A DNA stretch of 64,000 nt from Adineta vaga (Eukaryota; Rotifera). The stretch is taken from contig CP075495.1 in NCBI GenBank assembly GCA_021613535.1, positions 15,128,001 to 15,192,000 of the forward strand, read 5' to 3'. The position numbers were made by a program, and so were the translations under genes. Positions 13,771 to 24,228 of the stretch are shown piece by piece. Numbering within the stretch: the first letter of the stretch is position 1; the number at the start of each line of letters is the position of its first letter. The notes under the pieces were generated by a model. That model saw nothing but the letters and a program-made list of their open reading frames with translations. It searched no databases and was not told the origin of the DNA.

Positions 13771-16093
13771 TGTCTAATATGAAGAAGAGAAAAATAAAAA
13801 TTTGAGAACGAGATGCGCATGTATTTACTTGCTTGTCTTCGAAATGTCCTTAACAATTACTATCAAAGTACCAATAAAGATATTCAAAGTCCATTCCAAA
13901 TATTTTTCAAACAAGAATAAGGATAAAATCCTTGGTCGAAATTTTTACGCATTTAAAATTTAGAATCCAAGAACGAATCGAATACACACAAATGGTCAGT
14001 TAAGTCAAGTAATAATTAGATCGAAATCCATATTATATCACGATTCAGAGCATTCGTTTCTTTCCATCTATATGCCTAATGAGAAGAGAACTGATAGACA
14101 ACAGATGAAAGGAAAAATTAATGTGTGAGGTTATATAGCAACAAAATAAACTTCTCGAAATATTTTAATTGAAATATTCAATTGAACTAATCATAGTTAT
14201 ATTTAGTTAGTTACGGCATGAAGAATGCTTCATCCCAAGAATATGAACTATGACTTCTAACTCTTCATCTTTCTATTAGCGAAACGATTAGGTCTATTCG
14301 CACTGATATTTCTTTATCTATCTTTTTCTGTTTAGTTAGATAATTAAAGCTACCGGCCAGGTCAGGTGCCTGCGGTTGGTGAATAGTTTACCAATGTAAA
14401 CGAGGAATAGAGATCGAGCATTATCACTATACGTTTTTAAAAAAATAAAGAAGAATGGTGTCTCCCTTTAACTGCAAATGTAAAACATATTAGATCCGTT
14501 TATTTCACATCTTTTCATTTTTCTTCCATAGATAATAATTATTGAAATTCAACAATGTCAAATGATGATCTTTTCATTCTATGAAAACTAATATGAAATT
14601 TTACTCTTCTGATATTCCTGGATTTTGAAAGTCCAATATTTATGAAGTTTCTCTTTTGTAAAAATTTGCCAGGCAAATCCATTCAATTCCAGCAAGTAGT
14701 GCTGGTTTAGTATTGAATAGTAGAAGAACCTGTTTAAATCCCGAACAATTGAACAATGTGATATGCATTCGATATTGTTTGTTTTTCTCAAATTATGCTC
14801 ATATCGTCGAATGATATTGTTTCTTTAACTTATTAAATGTGAAAAATAATTGCTCAACTCTTCGACTCATGTTAACCTTTTCTGAGGACGTTTTGCTACT
14901 GTTTTATGAAACTCATTCTATAGGTGCGTGTTAGCTTAAAAACTTTCTAAATTCAAAAACATTTAAGATGTCATTTGGCCTGGTTTAGCATGTAGGCCAG
15001 GCCGGAAAAGTGGCCTATTGGCAACTCTGATTCAATTGGTGTCAAGTATAATAACTCATTCGTATTTCTCACTACTTGTTTCATCAATACAGTGCTTTTC
15101 TCCAACAAAAGGATTGAAAATCTACTGTTACTTTTGTTAAATTTATATAATATGCAGTAAATCAATAAGAGATGCATCTCTAGCATCTCTAAAAGCATCC
15201 TTCGACATCCATGATCTGCGGGACATGTGACACCACTCTTTTTTCTAGTTTGCTTTTGTAAGTGTATGTGCTGATTAAAATAAAACAATTCCATTAAAAC
15301 GTTTTTTTTTCTCATTGGATATACAGCCTGATAAGAATATCAGTATCAAAACACTTGTTGTTTCGGTTGATAAAAATACGAGAAACATTGCAAATATTGG
15401 TATACGGTTGTCCTACAAATTTAGGTAAGTTATACACAAATAGATATGTATCTTATACTGCTATTTCGTAAAGTTTGGATCGTGTTTAAGTCGATGTGGT
15501 TAAATGTGTTGCTTTGTAATTTTTTAATAGAGATTCTCATACTATATATTATCGTGATGATATATTGTAAATTGTTTTATTGTTTTGATCGTCTACTATA
15601 AACTATATGATCAACAGCTAGAAAAGATTATATTGATGGTAAAATGCCAATTTAATGTGTCATCGTATTTGATAGGGTGGTATTTTATATGTAAATTTCG
15701 TTTTATTCGAAGCTGTATGATTTATCGTTAATGTTCTCTATACATATTGTTTCTTCTTTTTTGAGTACTGTAAGTATATAAAAACAAAGAAAACATACAT
15801 GCAGACATACGCTGATAAGACAATGACAATAACATTTAATAGCGATATCTTTCGTTCTTGTATACTAAATACATGATTAGTCAATATACAAATTGAATGA
15901 GTGATTATTTTTTTTTGTTTTCGCCTATTGCGTATATATTTCAAGGGAAGGGACAAGCGATGAGAAGAACGTACTTATCATCACCTATTTCTACTGTTGA
16001 AGATAACAGGAAAAAAAAACTTTCGCTCTATTAAGATAATGATTTGAAATATTGATTGAATAGATGTGTTAAAATATCTGTTGATGAGAACTA
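13771..16093. other. Intergenic, no convincing gene
   Basis: AT-rich sequence. The reading frames on the minus strand near 14.6-14.8 and 15.0-15.3 kb have no family motif, acceptor/donor pattern or coding-like composition. A small GC-rich hairpin (GGCCTGG ... CCAGGCC) lies near 14,979-15,005. Nothing else is seen. Confidence 0.6.
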
Positions 16094-18151
16094 ATGGCAC
16101 TGGAATCAGATTTTTCAATATTAAAAGATGATAATTTCGAAACTTATTCACTTATTTGGCTTGATCCATCAGTGAATTCTGAATCTTCGAATGAAACTCG
16201 AATAAAACTTCGATCATTTATTAGTTATTTACAATTATTTGAAGATGTTGAACAATGCGAAAATCATCTTCAAACTATTTCCGTATATGATCGTGTTATT
16301 TTTGTTACAAATGGAGATTTTGCACAGAAATTAATCAATAAAGTTCATTTACTTCAACAAATATTTTCGATCTATATCTATTCAACAAATAAACAACTTC
16401 TCCAACAATGGAGCCAACAATACTTCAAAGTAACGAATCCATCTTGAGTTTTTCTCTCGTTAAGTAAAGTATCTACTTGTTAATTTCAGATAAAAGGAAT
16501 CTTTGAAGATTTCAATGAATTAATTAATCAACTTCAATCTGATCAAGTTCGCCGAAGACAAGACAGATGTGATGAACCCATATCGATGAGTATATTTGAT
16601 GAAAATAATGATTGTGAACAATCAACAACTGGACTTGATGGTCGATTTCTTCATTCTCAATTATTAATATCATGTCTTCTTCGAATGGAAAGTTCATCAC
16701 AAGATAGACATGAACTTGTTGCCAAATGTCGAAAACTTTATAAAGAAATTCCAAATCAATTAAAAATTGTCGATGAATTCGAAAAAGAATATTCATCGGA
16801 AGAATCATTAAGATGGTATACAAGAGAATCATTCCTCTATCGATTATTAAATAAAGCATTACGAGTTCAAAATATTGATTTTCTTTTTCTCTTTCGTTTT
16901 TTTATTCATGATCTCGAAAAACAACTTCATCAACGACGACATTCCACGCCTATTCGAGTTTATCGAGGTCAATTAATGGCGATTGAAGAATTGAATATTT
17001 TACAGAAATCCAAAGGAAAATTTATTTCAGTCAATTCATTTTTCTCTACAAGTTCTAATCGTGAATTGGCATTGTTATATCTTGGTAATCATAGTGCTGA
17101 TCAATCTTTATATCGAATTTTATTTGAAATCGATGCCGATCCAAGAAAAATTGATGTGAAATCATTTGCTGATCTTTCAAGTTTAAGTTATTTTCCTGAA
17201 GATGAATTTTTGATGGCATTAGGATCAGTTTTTTGTATAAAAAATGTTTATCTTGGTCAAAATCAAATTTGGTTTATTGAAATGAGTTTATCTAGTAATA
17301 ATGATGGTGATTTACAAGATACGTTCTTTCATATGCATAATCAATATAATACAAATAATAAAGATTTACTTCTATTAGGAAATCATCTGATTGATATGGC
17401 AAATTTTGATGATGCAGAAAAATATCTTTGTCGATTATTAAAACAATTATCAACAAAAGATAAAGATATTTGTAAGTGTTATCATGGACTAAGTAAAGTT
17501 TCATTTGAAAAAGGAAATTATCCTCTATGCTTGAACTATCTTAAAAAAGCTTGCACAATTTTACAAAAAATTGATTCAAATGATACAGGAATCGGTTATC
17601 TTTATAATAGTATGGGAGAAGTTTATCAAAAACAAGGTGATCAAAAACGCGCATTAGAATATTATTATTTAGCATTGACAACTTTTGAAAGAAAATTCGA
17701 TCGAAATGATGAAAATATTGCTTGGTGTTATAATAATTTAGGTATTGTTTATCTTGAACAAGAAGTTTATTACATTGCACGTGGTTATTTTTCACAAGCT
17801 TTGAAAATTAAAACCAAATTACTTCCACCAAAACATCCTTGTCTCGGTAATACATATAATAATCTTGCTAATGTTCATTATTATCTAAAAGAATATGATC
17901 AAGCATTGGAAAATTATCAAATATGTTATGAAATCTTCCAAAAATCGCTTACAGTACGACATCCTTCGATTGCAAGAGTTTTGAAAAATATTGGAATTGT
18001 TTATGAAGCCAAACGTGAATTTCAGAAAGCCTTAAAACACTATCAAAAAGCAGCGGCGATTCGAGAGAAAATTATGTTAACAACACATCCGGATTGGATT
18101 GAAATCAAAAATGATCTTATTCGTGTTTTATCCAAATTAAAATTAAAATAG
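16094..18151 (+). CDS. ADP-ribosyltransferase with TPR repeats (copy 1, intact)
   Basis: Two exons (16,094-16,429 and 16,490-18,151) give 665 residues. Residues 1 to about 150 form an alpha/beta-looking domain of unknown type. A mono-ADP-ribosyltransferase domain follows, with the R-S-E signature: VYRGQ near residue 270, FFSTSS near 296 and EDEFLMALGSVF near 348. The E-x-E arrangement is that of arginine-specific ARTs. From about residue 395 to the end are kinesin-light-chain-like TPR repeats (GEVYQKQGDQKRALEYYYLA, NLGIVYLEQE, NLANVHYYLKEYDQALENY). Predicted role: transfer of ADP-ribose from NAD to a protein bound by the TPRs; the target is unknown. There is no signal peptide, so it is probably cytosolic. 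Its 3' 1.6 kb is nearly identical to copy 2 at 24.2 kb. Confidence 0.85.
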
Positions 18152-18359
18152 ATAAACAAAAATATGCGCTTTTATAGATGTGGTAGTTTCTTTTCTTTCT
18201 CTTCATAGTACATATTGTTTTAAAATATGGTTTGTATATTTGCAATAATGAAACTCCGGAATTATTTTCAAAGAATATTCTTTTGCTTATCAGGAAAATA
18301 AAGATTGAATGAAACGATTTTATTATGTCATCATGAATATTTCACAATTTTAAAATCTT

Positions 18360-18544
18360 TCAAAGAAATTGTTGAAATCCTGGTTTAGTAACAGCTTTGG
18401 TACATCCACAAGCTGATCTGCAACATTTTTCATCATCGGCACATTCACTATCATCTCTGCATCCAGCTTTTTTGTCAGAGAGCAATGAAAGTGAATTAGG
18501 TGAACAATAAATAGCACACGTCATTACGTGCATTGAACAAAAGC
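18360..18544 (-). pseudogene. WAP-domain peptide, copy 1, lacking its signal-peptide exon
   Basis: This is the second exon of a whey-acidic-protein (four-disulfide core) peptide, recognisable by ECADDEKCCRSACGC and an intact acceptor (TTTTTTGTAG) at its 5' edge. The first exon, present in copy 2 at 26,267-26,357, is absent; unrelated GC-richer sequence begins about 15 bases upstream of the acceptor. A seven-residue stretch with two Cys found in copy 2 (TNRCTKA region) is shortened here. No start or secretion signal remains, so it is probably dead. Confidence 0.75.
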
Positions 18545-18561
18545 CTACAAAAAAAATGAGA

Positions 18562-19215
18562 TGAAAGTTTGCGGTAGCGGTGTATCCAAGGCCTGGCATG
18601 ACCCGGCAGGTAGGTTTAGCGATGTGAAATATGTTAAAACTACTGCACGCAGTAGTATGCTTGACTTCACTCCAAGTGATTTATTCTTAGTCACCACTGA
18701 AAGAGACTTCCATATGGATTGTCAAAATAGAATTCATTTTTTTGTCGCTCAAGATGGAAGAAGTCGAATACTATTAGAACAACTCAGTTTTCTTTACTAT
18801 TTAATTTCTATTTAAACTTTGGTGATTGCCGTCGCGCCGCATAGGTGAAGGGTGGAAATAGAACGGTATTCTTTCTTTTGATATAACCACAAGTAAGACT
18901 CGTCTGAGGATTTACTCAGCTGATTGGTAAAGTATAATAGCGTTTCTAAACTATGACCAGACTATTAATTTATAAGATTTAAACAGAAAAGAAGTCATTT
19001 CGAGTTGCTCGACTACGATTGCCTTTAGCTAAGTTTGCTGGAGAATAATTGGATATAGAACACTTATAGTTTGCGTCAAAGATGTCGAAATGATGAGGTT
19101 GTTGAGGCTGCGACGCCTCGCGCAATATTGGAAAATTTAACTTCTTTAGCTCACCAGTTTTTCAAAATTCTAATAATATTCAGAAAATTTTGCAGAAACT
19201 ATTGACTCTCCCTCT
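18562..19215. other. Sequence replacing the WAP first exon; no gene
   Basis: About 650 bases in copy 1 stand where copy 2 has 275 bases holding the WAP signal-peptide exon and promoter. It has GC-rich patches (GGCCTGGCATGACCCGGCAGG, a GAGGC...GCCTC hairpin near 19,104) but no coding motif. It looks like an insertion or replacement. Confidence 0.5.
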
Positions 19216-19337
19216 ATTTTTTGCCTTTTGATAAGCACTTGTGAAAATTATAGATTCAACAGTTTTTTTATTGATTTAGTCAAAAATATGCGATAAAGTA
19301 TTATTTTTCTGTTTTTATCTGAATCGAAAATATTTAT

Positions 19338-19398
19338 TTATAAATTAAATGTTTAAGACTATGAGAGTGCGTTGCTTGTTTGATAGAAAGAAGTTGAT
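19338..19398 (-). pseudogene. 3' remnant of the AlkD-like gene (copy 1)
   Basis: About 60 bases match the last codons and stop of the DNA alkylation repair gene at 26,583-26,645, and the flanking 120 bases on the left also match. Homology stops abruptly at about 19,398, so the rest of the gene was never copied or was deleted. Confidence 0.7.
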
Positions 19399-19606
19399 CC
19401 TCACATTTTTCATTTATAAAATAATACCATGAATTTTGCTTTGGTTGATATTATTGTCAAGTGGCGCTATCTATTAATCACTCTTGGCCTCGAAAACGAG
19501 CTGATCGTGAGAGAGGCAGAAGTATAGTAGGAATGGTTATCTCATTCTATTAACACTTAACTTACAGTACAATATAGGAAGCAACAGGAAAAAATGACCA
19601 GTTCAG

Positions 19607-19880
19607 GAAATCTTGGTGACCCAGGGCGAGTAATCCGGGATCCGGATCCCGTCGGATCCTGTCGGAAACCCTACTAAATCCGATGAATTCCGACAGGAAT
19701 CCGACAACTTCCGACAGGATCCGTGTCGGAAATCGCCGGAATCTTTAGTACAGGAATCCGACCGGAAATGGTCGGATGTCGGATCCGCCGATTTCCGACA
19801 CCCGGATCCGATAGTCGGAAAATCTCGGAACCGACAGGATCCAGCAGGTTTTTTACAGGTTTTCATGCCCAGGATTTCCA
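19607..19880. repeat. Palindromic-motif island, TCCGACAGGA type
   Basis: A GC-rich island in which TTCCGACAGGATCC-like words and their reverse complements recur at irregular spacing. Its edges read GGAAATCTTGG (left) and CCAGGATTTCC (right), an inverted pair that would fit a small non-autonomous element of about 275 bases. Open frames on both strands here are by-products of the repeat. Confidence 0.5.
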
Positions 19881-20396
19881 TTACTTTTTTTCAAATTTTA
19901 TATTTACGTATATTCATTTATTGAAATTATTTATAAAAAAAAGACAAATAGATAGTTGAAAAACAATTTTTACCTATGGAATCTTTTCATAGAAAAGATT
20001 TTTTTAAACTGTTAGTATATAAAAAAAAATTTCAAATAAAATATTCGATTCTAAAATGAAAACAAAATACAATTGTTAATAAAAAATTTTTACAAATCTA
20101 ATTCGAGTAGAACGGAAGTACAAATGACTGTATCATGTCGAAGAAATGAACGAATGAAATGAACATTTTTTCAATCAGATCGTCACATGACTTGCTGACC
20201 ATCTAGAAAAACTGTTAATAGATGTCGCTTAAGCGTACAGTTAATCTTTCTAAATAATAAACATCTACTTCTTGCAAACATACTGATAAATATCAGTTAT
20301 AATGAGTCAAATATTGTCTAAAGACCATTGAAAAACCTATCACGAGTAAGAATTGACTGAAGTAGATTACATAGTATTTGATAGTATAAAGCCTTG
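19881..20396. other. AT-rich spacer, nothing recognised
   Basis: About 500 bases of AT-rich sequence between two TCCGACAGGA islands, with no coding signal. It may be internal to a larger element bounded by the islands. Confidence 0.5.
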
Positions 20397-20620
20397 ACGG
20401 TTCCGACACTTTCCGACAGTCGGATTATGTGAGATCCGACAGGTTCCGTATGTCGGAACTCTCTGGATCCTGCTGTCGAATCCTGGATGCGCCGACCATC
20501 GGAATGTAACGGAAACTAAAGGATCTTATACGAAATCCGATCATCGGAATCCCATCAAATCCGACCGTCGGATGTTGCCGGATTATATAGGGATCCGACA
20601 GGATCCGATGGGATGGTTTC
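20397..20620. repeat. Second palindromic-motif island, TCCGACAGGA type
   Basis: Same word family as the island at 19.6 kb (TTCCGACA, TCCGACAGG, ATCCGACCGTCGGAT), ending a few bases before a coding exon that starts at about 20,632. The island therefore abuts, and perhaps truncates, the gene that follows. Confidence 0.5.
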
Positions 20621-21214
20621 GACCTGGGGATGCAGCACTGAAAATAATTGCTGCTGAAACTTTAGACAAAAACTCATCTGTTTATCAAGAGAATCTCTCT
20701 AAAGTAATTATCACAATAACACCACATTTCATCATTATTTTTATTTTTTCTTCTTTCTTCAAAGATGTTACAAGAATGTTTTCAAATTCTGGAACATGTA
20801 TCTGTTACTAACGAATCTAATGAAGTATCATTATTAAACATGTTAAAAATTCGTGCGCATAAAATACGTATTTTCTCATGGAATGGTAGTATCAATCAGT
20901 TAGATAGTAAGTCTGGAAATTTCATCACCTTAACTTATTACTTTATTTTTAGCGATACAAGAAAGTTGTTATGAATTAGGAAAACTGGAGTACTCAATGA
21001 ACAATGATGAAATGAATATTTTAAATGCAATGTTGTGAGTATTCTTTCTTGTTTTCATTCAATTTATGTCTCTTTTTTTAAATTTCATGCATTCAGTCGA
21101 AAGGCAGTTCATCAATCGATGAACTCTATTGCTAATGCCGTGAACCATCTGACCATAAACGGTAAGAAAAATTCAATTAGTCAGAGAGCAAAAATATCAC
21201 GAGGAAGGTGTCCT

Positions 21215-21870
21215 ATGTAAAAAAAAGATTGATTAATCGGGTGAAAATCGATTTTGTTTGAAAAAATTATGCAAAATCGATTAATTATAGTCGTTTTCCA
21301 CTAAATTTTACGAAAAAATTGATTCTCATCGATTTCATAATAATAACCCAATAAAATACACTTTATACTGAAAAATCGTAGAAAATTATTCAAAACAGAA
21401 TCAGTCTTATCCGATTTCTCTTTAATTTGTTAAAATAGATTTTTCCATATGTAACCTAACGGAATCATTAGTATCAGAAGAATTTTAATCGATTAAGACA
21501 CATTTTTCTAAAAACGAATCAATGGAAATCAGTTTTTTTGGAGCAATCAAAATAATCAATTAAAACAGATTTTTTTAATTAAAAGGCTAATCAATTTTAA
21601 CTCCGCTGATCCAGAAACTGAGTTTTTCTGGAGTTTGAGTCAGTCAGATCAAAATTTTGATCACTATTTCTGAATCTTCGCGTCGATACGCGTATTATAC
21701 TATGGTAGTTTTTATAGGTGAACACTTTGGACTTTACGAATAGTGGGATTTAAACTAACTACACAATTGCAATTAATTAAGAAAAGATGAAAGATCTAAT
21801 ACTAGAATTATTGATTTTTAAATAGAAATAATCGATTGTAATCGGGTTCTCTGATCGCTTTCTTCTACAT
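21215..21870. repeat. Palindromic-motif island, AATCGATT/AATCAATT type
   Basis: AT-rich intron or intergenic sequence in which AATCGATT, GATTAATCGGG and close variants recur about a dozen times on both strands, between the coding exons of the split gene. No terminal inverted repeats were found. Confidence 0.4.
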
Positions 21871-22178
21871 GAGCGTTCATGCCCAGCAGGTTTTAGAGCA
21901 ATTGAAAATTTGCGCATTTTTTTAAGATGGCATATTGAAACATACAGCAAACAATCTGATTATTTATGGTGATGAAATTTGTTTACAACTATTTAATGGG
22001 TACATCGATCTAATTTTTTTGAGATGGTTTCATATAAAGTCGAAACAATTTTAATTAAGCATCTTTGAAATAACTAAAACAAGTTAATTTTTATCGATTT
22101 TTTTTCTTTCTGTTTAGACCAATAAAAAACTCCGCAGTGCTTCTTCGTCACCTCGAAAAAAGCTCACAAAAACAAGTA

Positions 22179-22561
22179 ACGGGTGTCACAAAATGAATGA
22201 GCCTCTCCGTATTTTTCATTTTTCTCCCCTATTTTTCGGCATGGGAAAGCAAATTTTTTTATCAAAAGATTCCTCGTCAAATTCTCTACAAACGTAGATA
22301 CTTTTATTATCTTAACTAATTTCCACCATTCTGTGACATACGATACAATCTATTGGTCCAAGAAGCACAACTTTCAAAGACAATATTTTTTCGAATTTTT
22401 TTTACTGCACGTTTTAATTCTTGGATCAATGTTGGTTTAGATGTCACTTTATTCCAGTTGATCACCTTCACAAATTCATCCCAAATACAGTAATCCAATG
22501 GGTTAAGATCAGGGCTGTTAGGTGGCCAATGGTCTTTATCAATAAATACTGGAAAATTGTC
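22179..22561 (+). repeat. Left 383-base inverted arm of the mariner element
   Basis: Reverse complement of 23,384-23,766 with at most a few mismatches (for example AAATACTGG against AAATGCTGG). Confidence 0.85.
22316..22498 (-). pseudogene. C-terminal transposase fragment in the left inverted arm
   Basis: Sixty codons on the minus strand repeat the C-terminus of the neighbouring transposase (WDEFVKVINWNKVTS, RLYRMSQNGGN). It is the part of the gene carried within the duplicated end and lacks all three catalytic residues. Confidence 0.85.
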
Positions 22562-22618
22562 TCGATCCTCTTTTTTTATTTTCTCAACATTTTTTGCAAA
22601 AGATTCAGTTTTTTGATA

Positions 22619-23638
22619 ATGAAAAGCGAAGATTTACAGAAAGTGGTAGCCTTGAAACATCAAAATGGTGACAATCCAACGAAGGTTTTTCGTGATTTGA
22701 ATGGGGTAATCGGTTTAGCAACTATCAAAAGATGGTACAAAATGATTGATGAAACTGGTTCTATCAATTTATCAGTGTCATCAGGTCGTCCACGTACAGC
22801 TCGAACGAATGCCAACATCAAGAAGGTCAAGCAAAAGCTACAACGAAAAAAGATATCGACTAGAGGACTTGCACTTGATCTGAGTATATCGCACGAAAGT
22901 GCTCGCAGAATTCTTCGGGATGATCTTGGCTGTCGACCTTATAAACATGTGATCGAACCAGCACTTACCGAAGAGCAGAAAGAAAAAAGAAAAAAGTTTG
23001 CCAATTGGATACGAACAAATTTTCGAAAGCAGGAAACATTGAAAATTCTGTTTTCTGACGAAAAAATGTTCGACATTGATGGAGCTTACAATAGCCAGAA
23101 CGATCGTATATGGGCTGCAAATCGTGATGAAGCTAATCAGAAAGGTGGTATTCATCAGAAAAAAAAATTTCCTGAAAAAGTCATGGTATGGCTTGGTGTA
23201 TGTTCCAAAGATGTATCTCCATTGGTGATATTTGAAAAAGGTACAGTCAACCATGATCGATACATTAAGGAGGTGCTTCCTGTGGCACTTAAATATGGAA
23301 ATCATGTGTTTGGAAACGATTGGACATTCCAACAAGATGGGGCTAGACTCCATACTCATCGTTTAACACAACAATGGTGTCATGACAATTTTCCAGCATT
23401 TATTGATAAAGACCATTGGCCACCTAACAGCCCTGATCTTAACCCATTGGATTACTGTATTTGGGATGAATTTGTGAAGGTGATCAACTGGAATAAAGTG
23501 ACATCTAAACCAACATTGATCCAAGAATTAAAACGTGCAGTAAAAAAAATTCGAAAAAATATTGTCTTTGAAAGTTGTGCTTCTTGGACCAATAGATTGT
23601 ATCGTATGTCACAGAATGGTGGAAATTATTTAAGATAA
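22619..23638 (+). CDS. Mariner-family transposase, apparently intact
   Basis: 339 residues from the ATG at 22,619, the usual mariner length. The N-terminal half holds two helix-turn-helix parts (VALKHQNGDNPTKVFRDL; TRGLALDLSISHESARRIL). The catalytic acidic residues are visible: FSDEKMFDID, TFQQDGARLHTH and SPDLNPLDY. The spacing between the second and third Asp is 37, so it is a DD37D type, as in the maT group. There are no stops or frameshifts, so the enzyme could be active. An upstream in-frame extension exists through the duplicated left end but has no similarity to transposases, so this ATG is preferred. Confidence 0.9.
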   Translation: MKSEDLQKVVALKHQNGDNPTKVFRDLNGVIGLATIKRWYKMIDETGSINLSVSSGRPRTARTNANIKKVKQKLQRKKISTRGLALDLSISHESARRILRDDLGCRPYKHVIEPALTEEQKEKRKKFANWIRTNFRKQETLKILFSDEKMFDIDGAYNSQNDRIWAANRDEANQKGGIHQKKKFPEKVMVWLGVCSKDVSPLVIFEKGTVNHDRYIKEVLPVALKYGNHVFGNDWTFQQDGARLHTHRLTQQWCHDNFPAFIDKDHWPPNSPDLNPLDYCIWDEFVKVINWNKVTSKPTLIQELKRAVKKIRKNIVFESCASWTNRLYRMSQNGGNYLR

Positions 23639-23766
23639 TAAAAGTATCTACGTTTGTAGAGAATTTGACGAGGAATCTTTTGATAAAAAAATTTGCTTTC
23701 CCATGCCGAAAAATAGGGGAGAAAAATGAAAAATACGGAGAGGCTCATTCATTTTGTGACACCCGT
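23384..23766 (-). repeat. Right 383-base arm of the mariner element
   Basis: Original right end: the 3' third of the transposase gene, a short 3' UTR and the terminal repeat. Confidence 0.85.
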
Positions 23767-23989
23767 TAGCACACCATCTGCGATGGCTTCCATTTCTTCT
23801 ATTACGAAAAACATATCCAATAGTTCCGAATTCATCGACCAAATTCTTCGTAAATTCAAATAATAACCATGAACGTCTTGTCATATAAAAAACATAAAAC
23901 AATGTTTTTTCTCTTGATATCTGTTTCTATGTTCTTTTTCTCATTTTTTTTATACAATGAAAAGTTACCTATCAACAGTATTGTTGGTT

Positions 23990-24228
23990 CTTAGTGATTT
24001 TACCAGGAAATTTCTTTGTAAAATTCATTCACTACAACAAATATTTGCAACTGATATTCACTCAACACCCAATTAATCATTTGATCGACAACGAATTTAT
24101 CAACATTGTAGAGTAAGTCTTAATTTTTCTTCTTAAATTAAACATAATTGTTATAATTATTATTGAATCAAAGAAATTTTTCAAGAGCTTAATCACTTAA
24201 TTGATGAAATCAAAAGAGATCAATTTCG
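23990..24228 (+). pseudogene. Decayed first exon of ADP-ribosyltransferase copy 2
   Basis: Patchy similarity to 16,310-16,585 of copy 1 (for example CATTxACTxCAACAAATATTT, and the GATCAA...TCGATGAG junction, where about 34 bases are missing). Stops and a frameshift interrupt it. Identity is much lower than in the sequence that follows from 24,229. Confidence 0.6.

Larger units (their letters stand above)
22177..23768. mobile_element. Tc1/mariner-type transposon with long inverted ends
   Basis: The element runs from 22,179 to 23,766 (1,588 bases), flanked by TA at 22,177-22,178 and 23,767-23,768, the normal Tc1/mariner target duplication. Both ends start ACGGGTGTCACAAAATG. The ends are unusually long: 22,179-22,561 is an inverted copy of 23,384-23,766, including the last third of the transposase gene, so the left end is a duplicate of the right end. 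It sits inside a coding exon. Confidence 0.9.
20632..23863 (+). pseudogene. Unrecognised helical protein gene, 3' part, split by insertions
   Basis: Four exons join in frame: 20,632-20,703, 20,765-20,906, 20,953-21,034 and 21,097-21,161. They encode an alpha-helical segment (AALKIIAAETLDKNSS, MLQECFQILEHVSV, RKAVHQSMNSIANAV). A later exon begins after CTGTTTAG at 22,118 and is interrupted at the TA of 22,177-22,178 by the mariner element. Across the insertion the frame resumes at 23,769 and runs to a TAA at 23,861, giving a Ser/Lys-rich tail (KKLRSASSSPRKK, SSEFIDQILRKFK). The fourth exon ends in phase 1 while the last starts in phase 0, so an exon between 21.2 and 22.1 kb is missing or unseen. 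The 5' end is cut by a repeat island. No family recognised. Confidence 0.6.

Noticed and set aside
14588-15315. Two minus-strand reading frames of 67 and 114 codons
   Set aside because: No domain, splice or promoter support; chance open frames in AT-rich DNA.
19603-19959. Open frames on both strands through the TCCGACAGGA island
   Set aside because: They are produced by the repeat words, which lack stops in several frames; the peptides are Ser/Asp/Arg low complexity.
21220-21870. CRISPR-like or satellite array
   Set aside because: The words recur at irregular spacing and in both orientations, with no fixed spacer length; the host is eukaryotic.
22421-22618. N-terminal extension of the transposase upstream of 22,619
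   Set aside because: It translates the antisense of the duplicated transposase end, so it cannot be genuine protein sequence.
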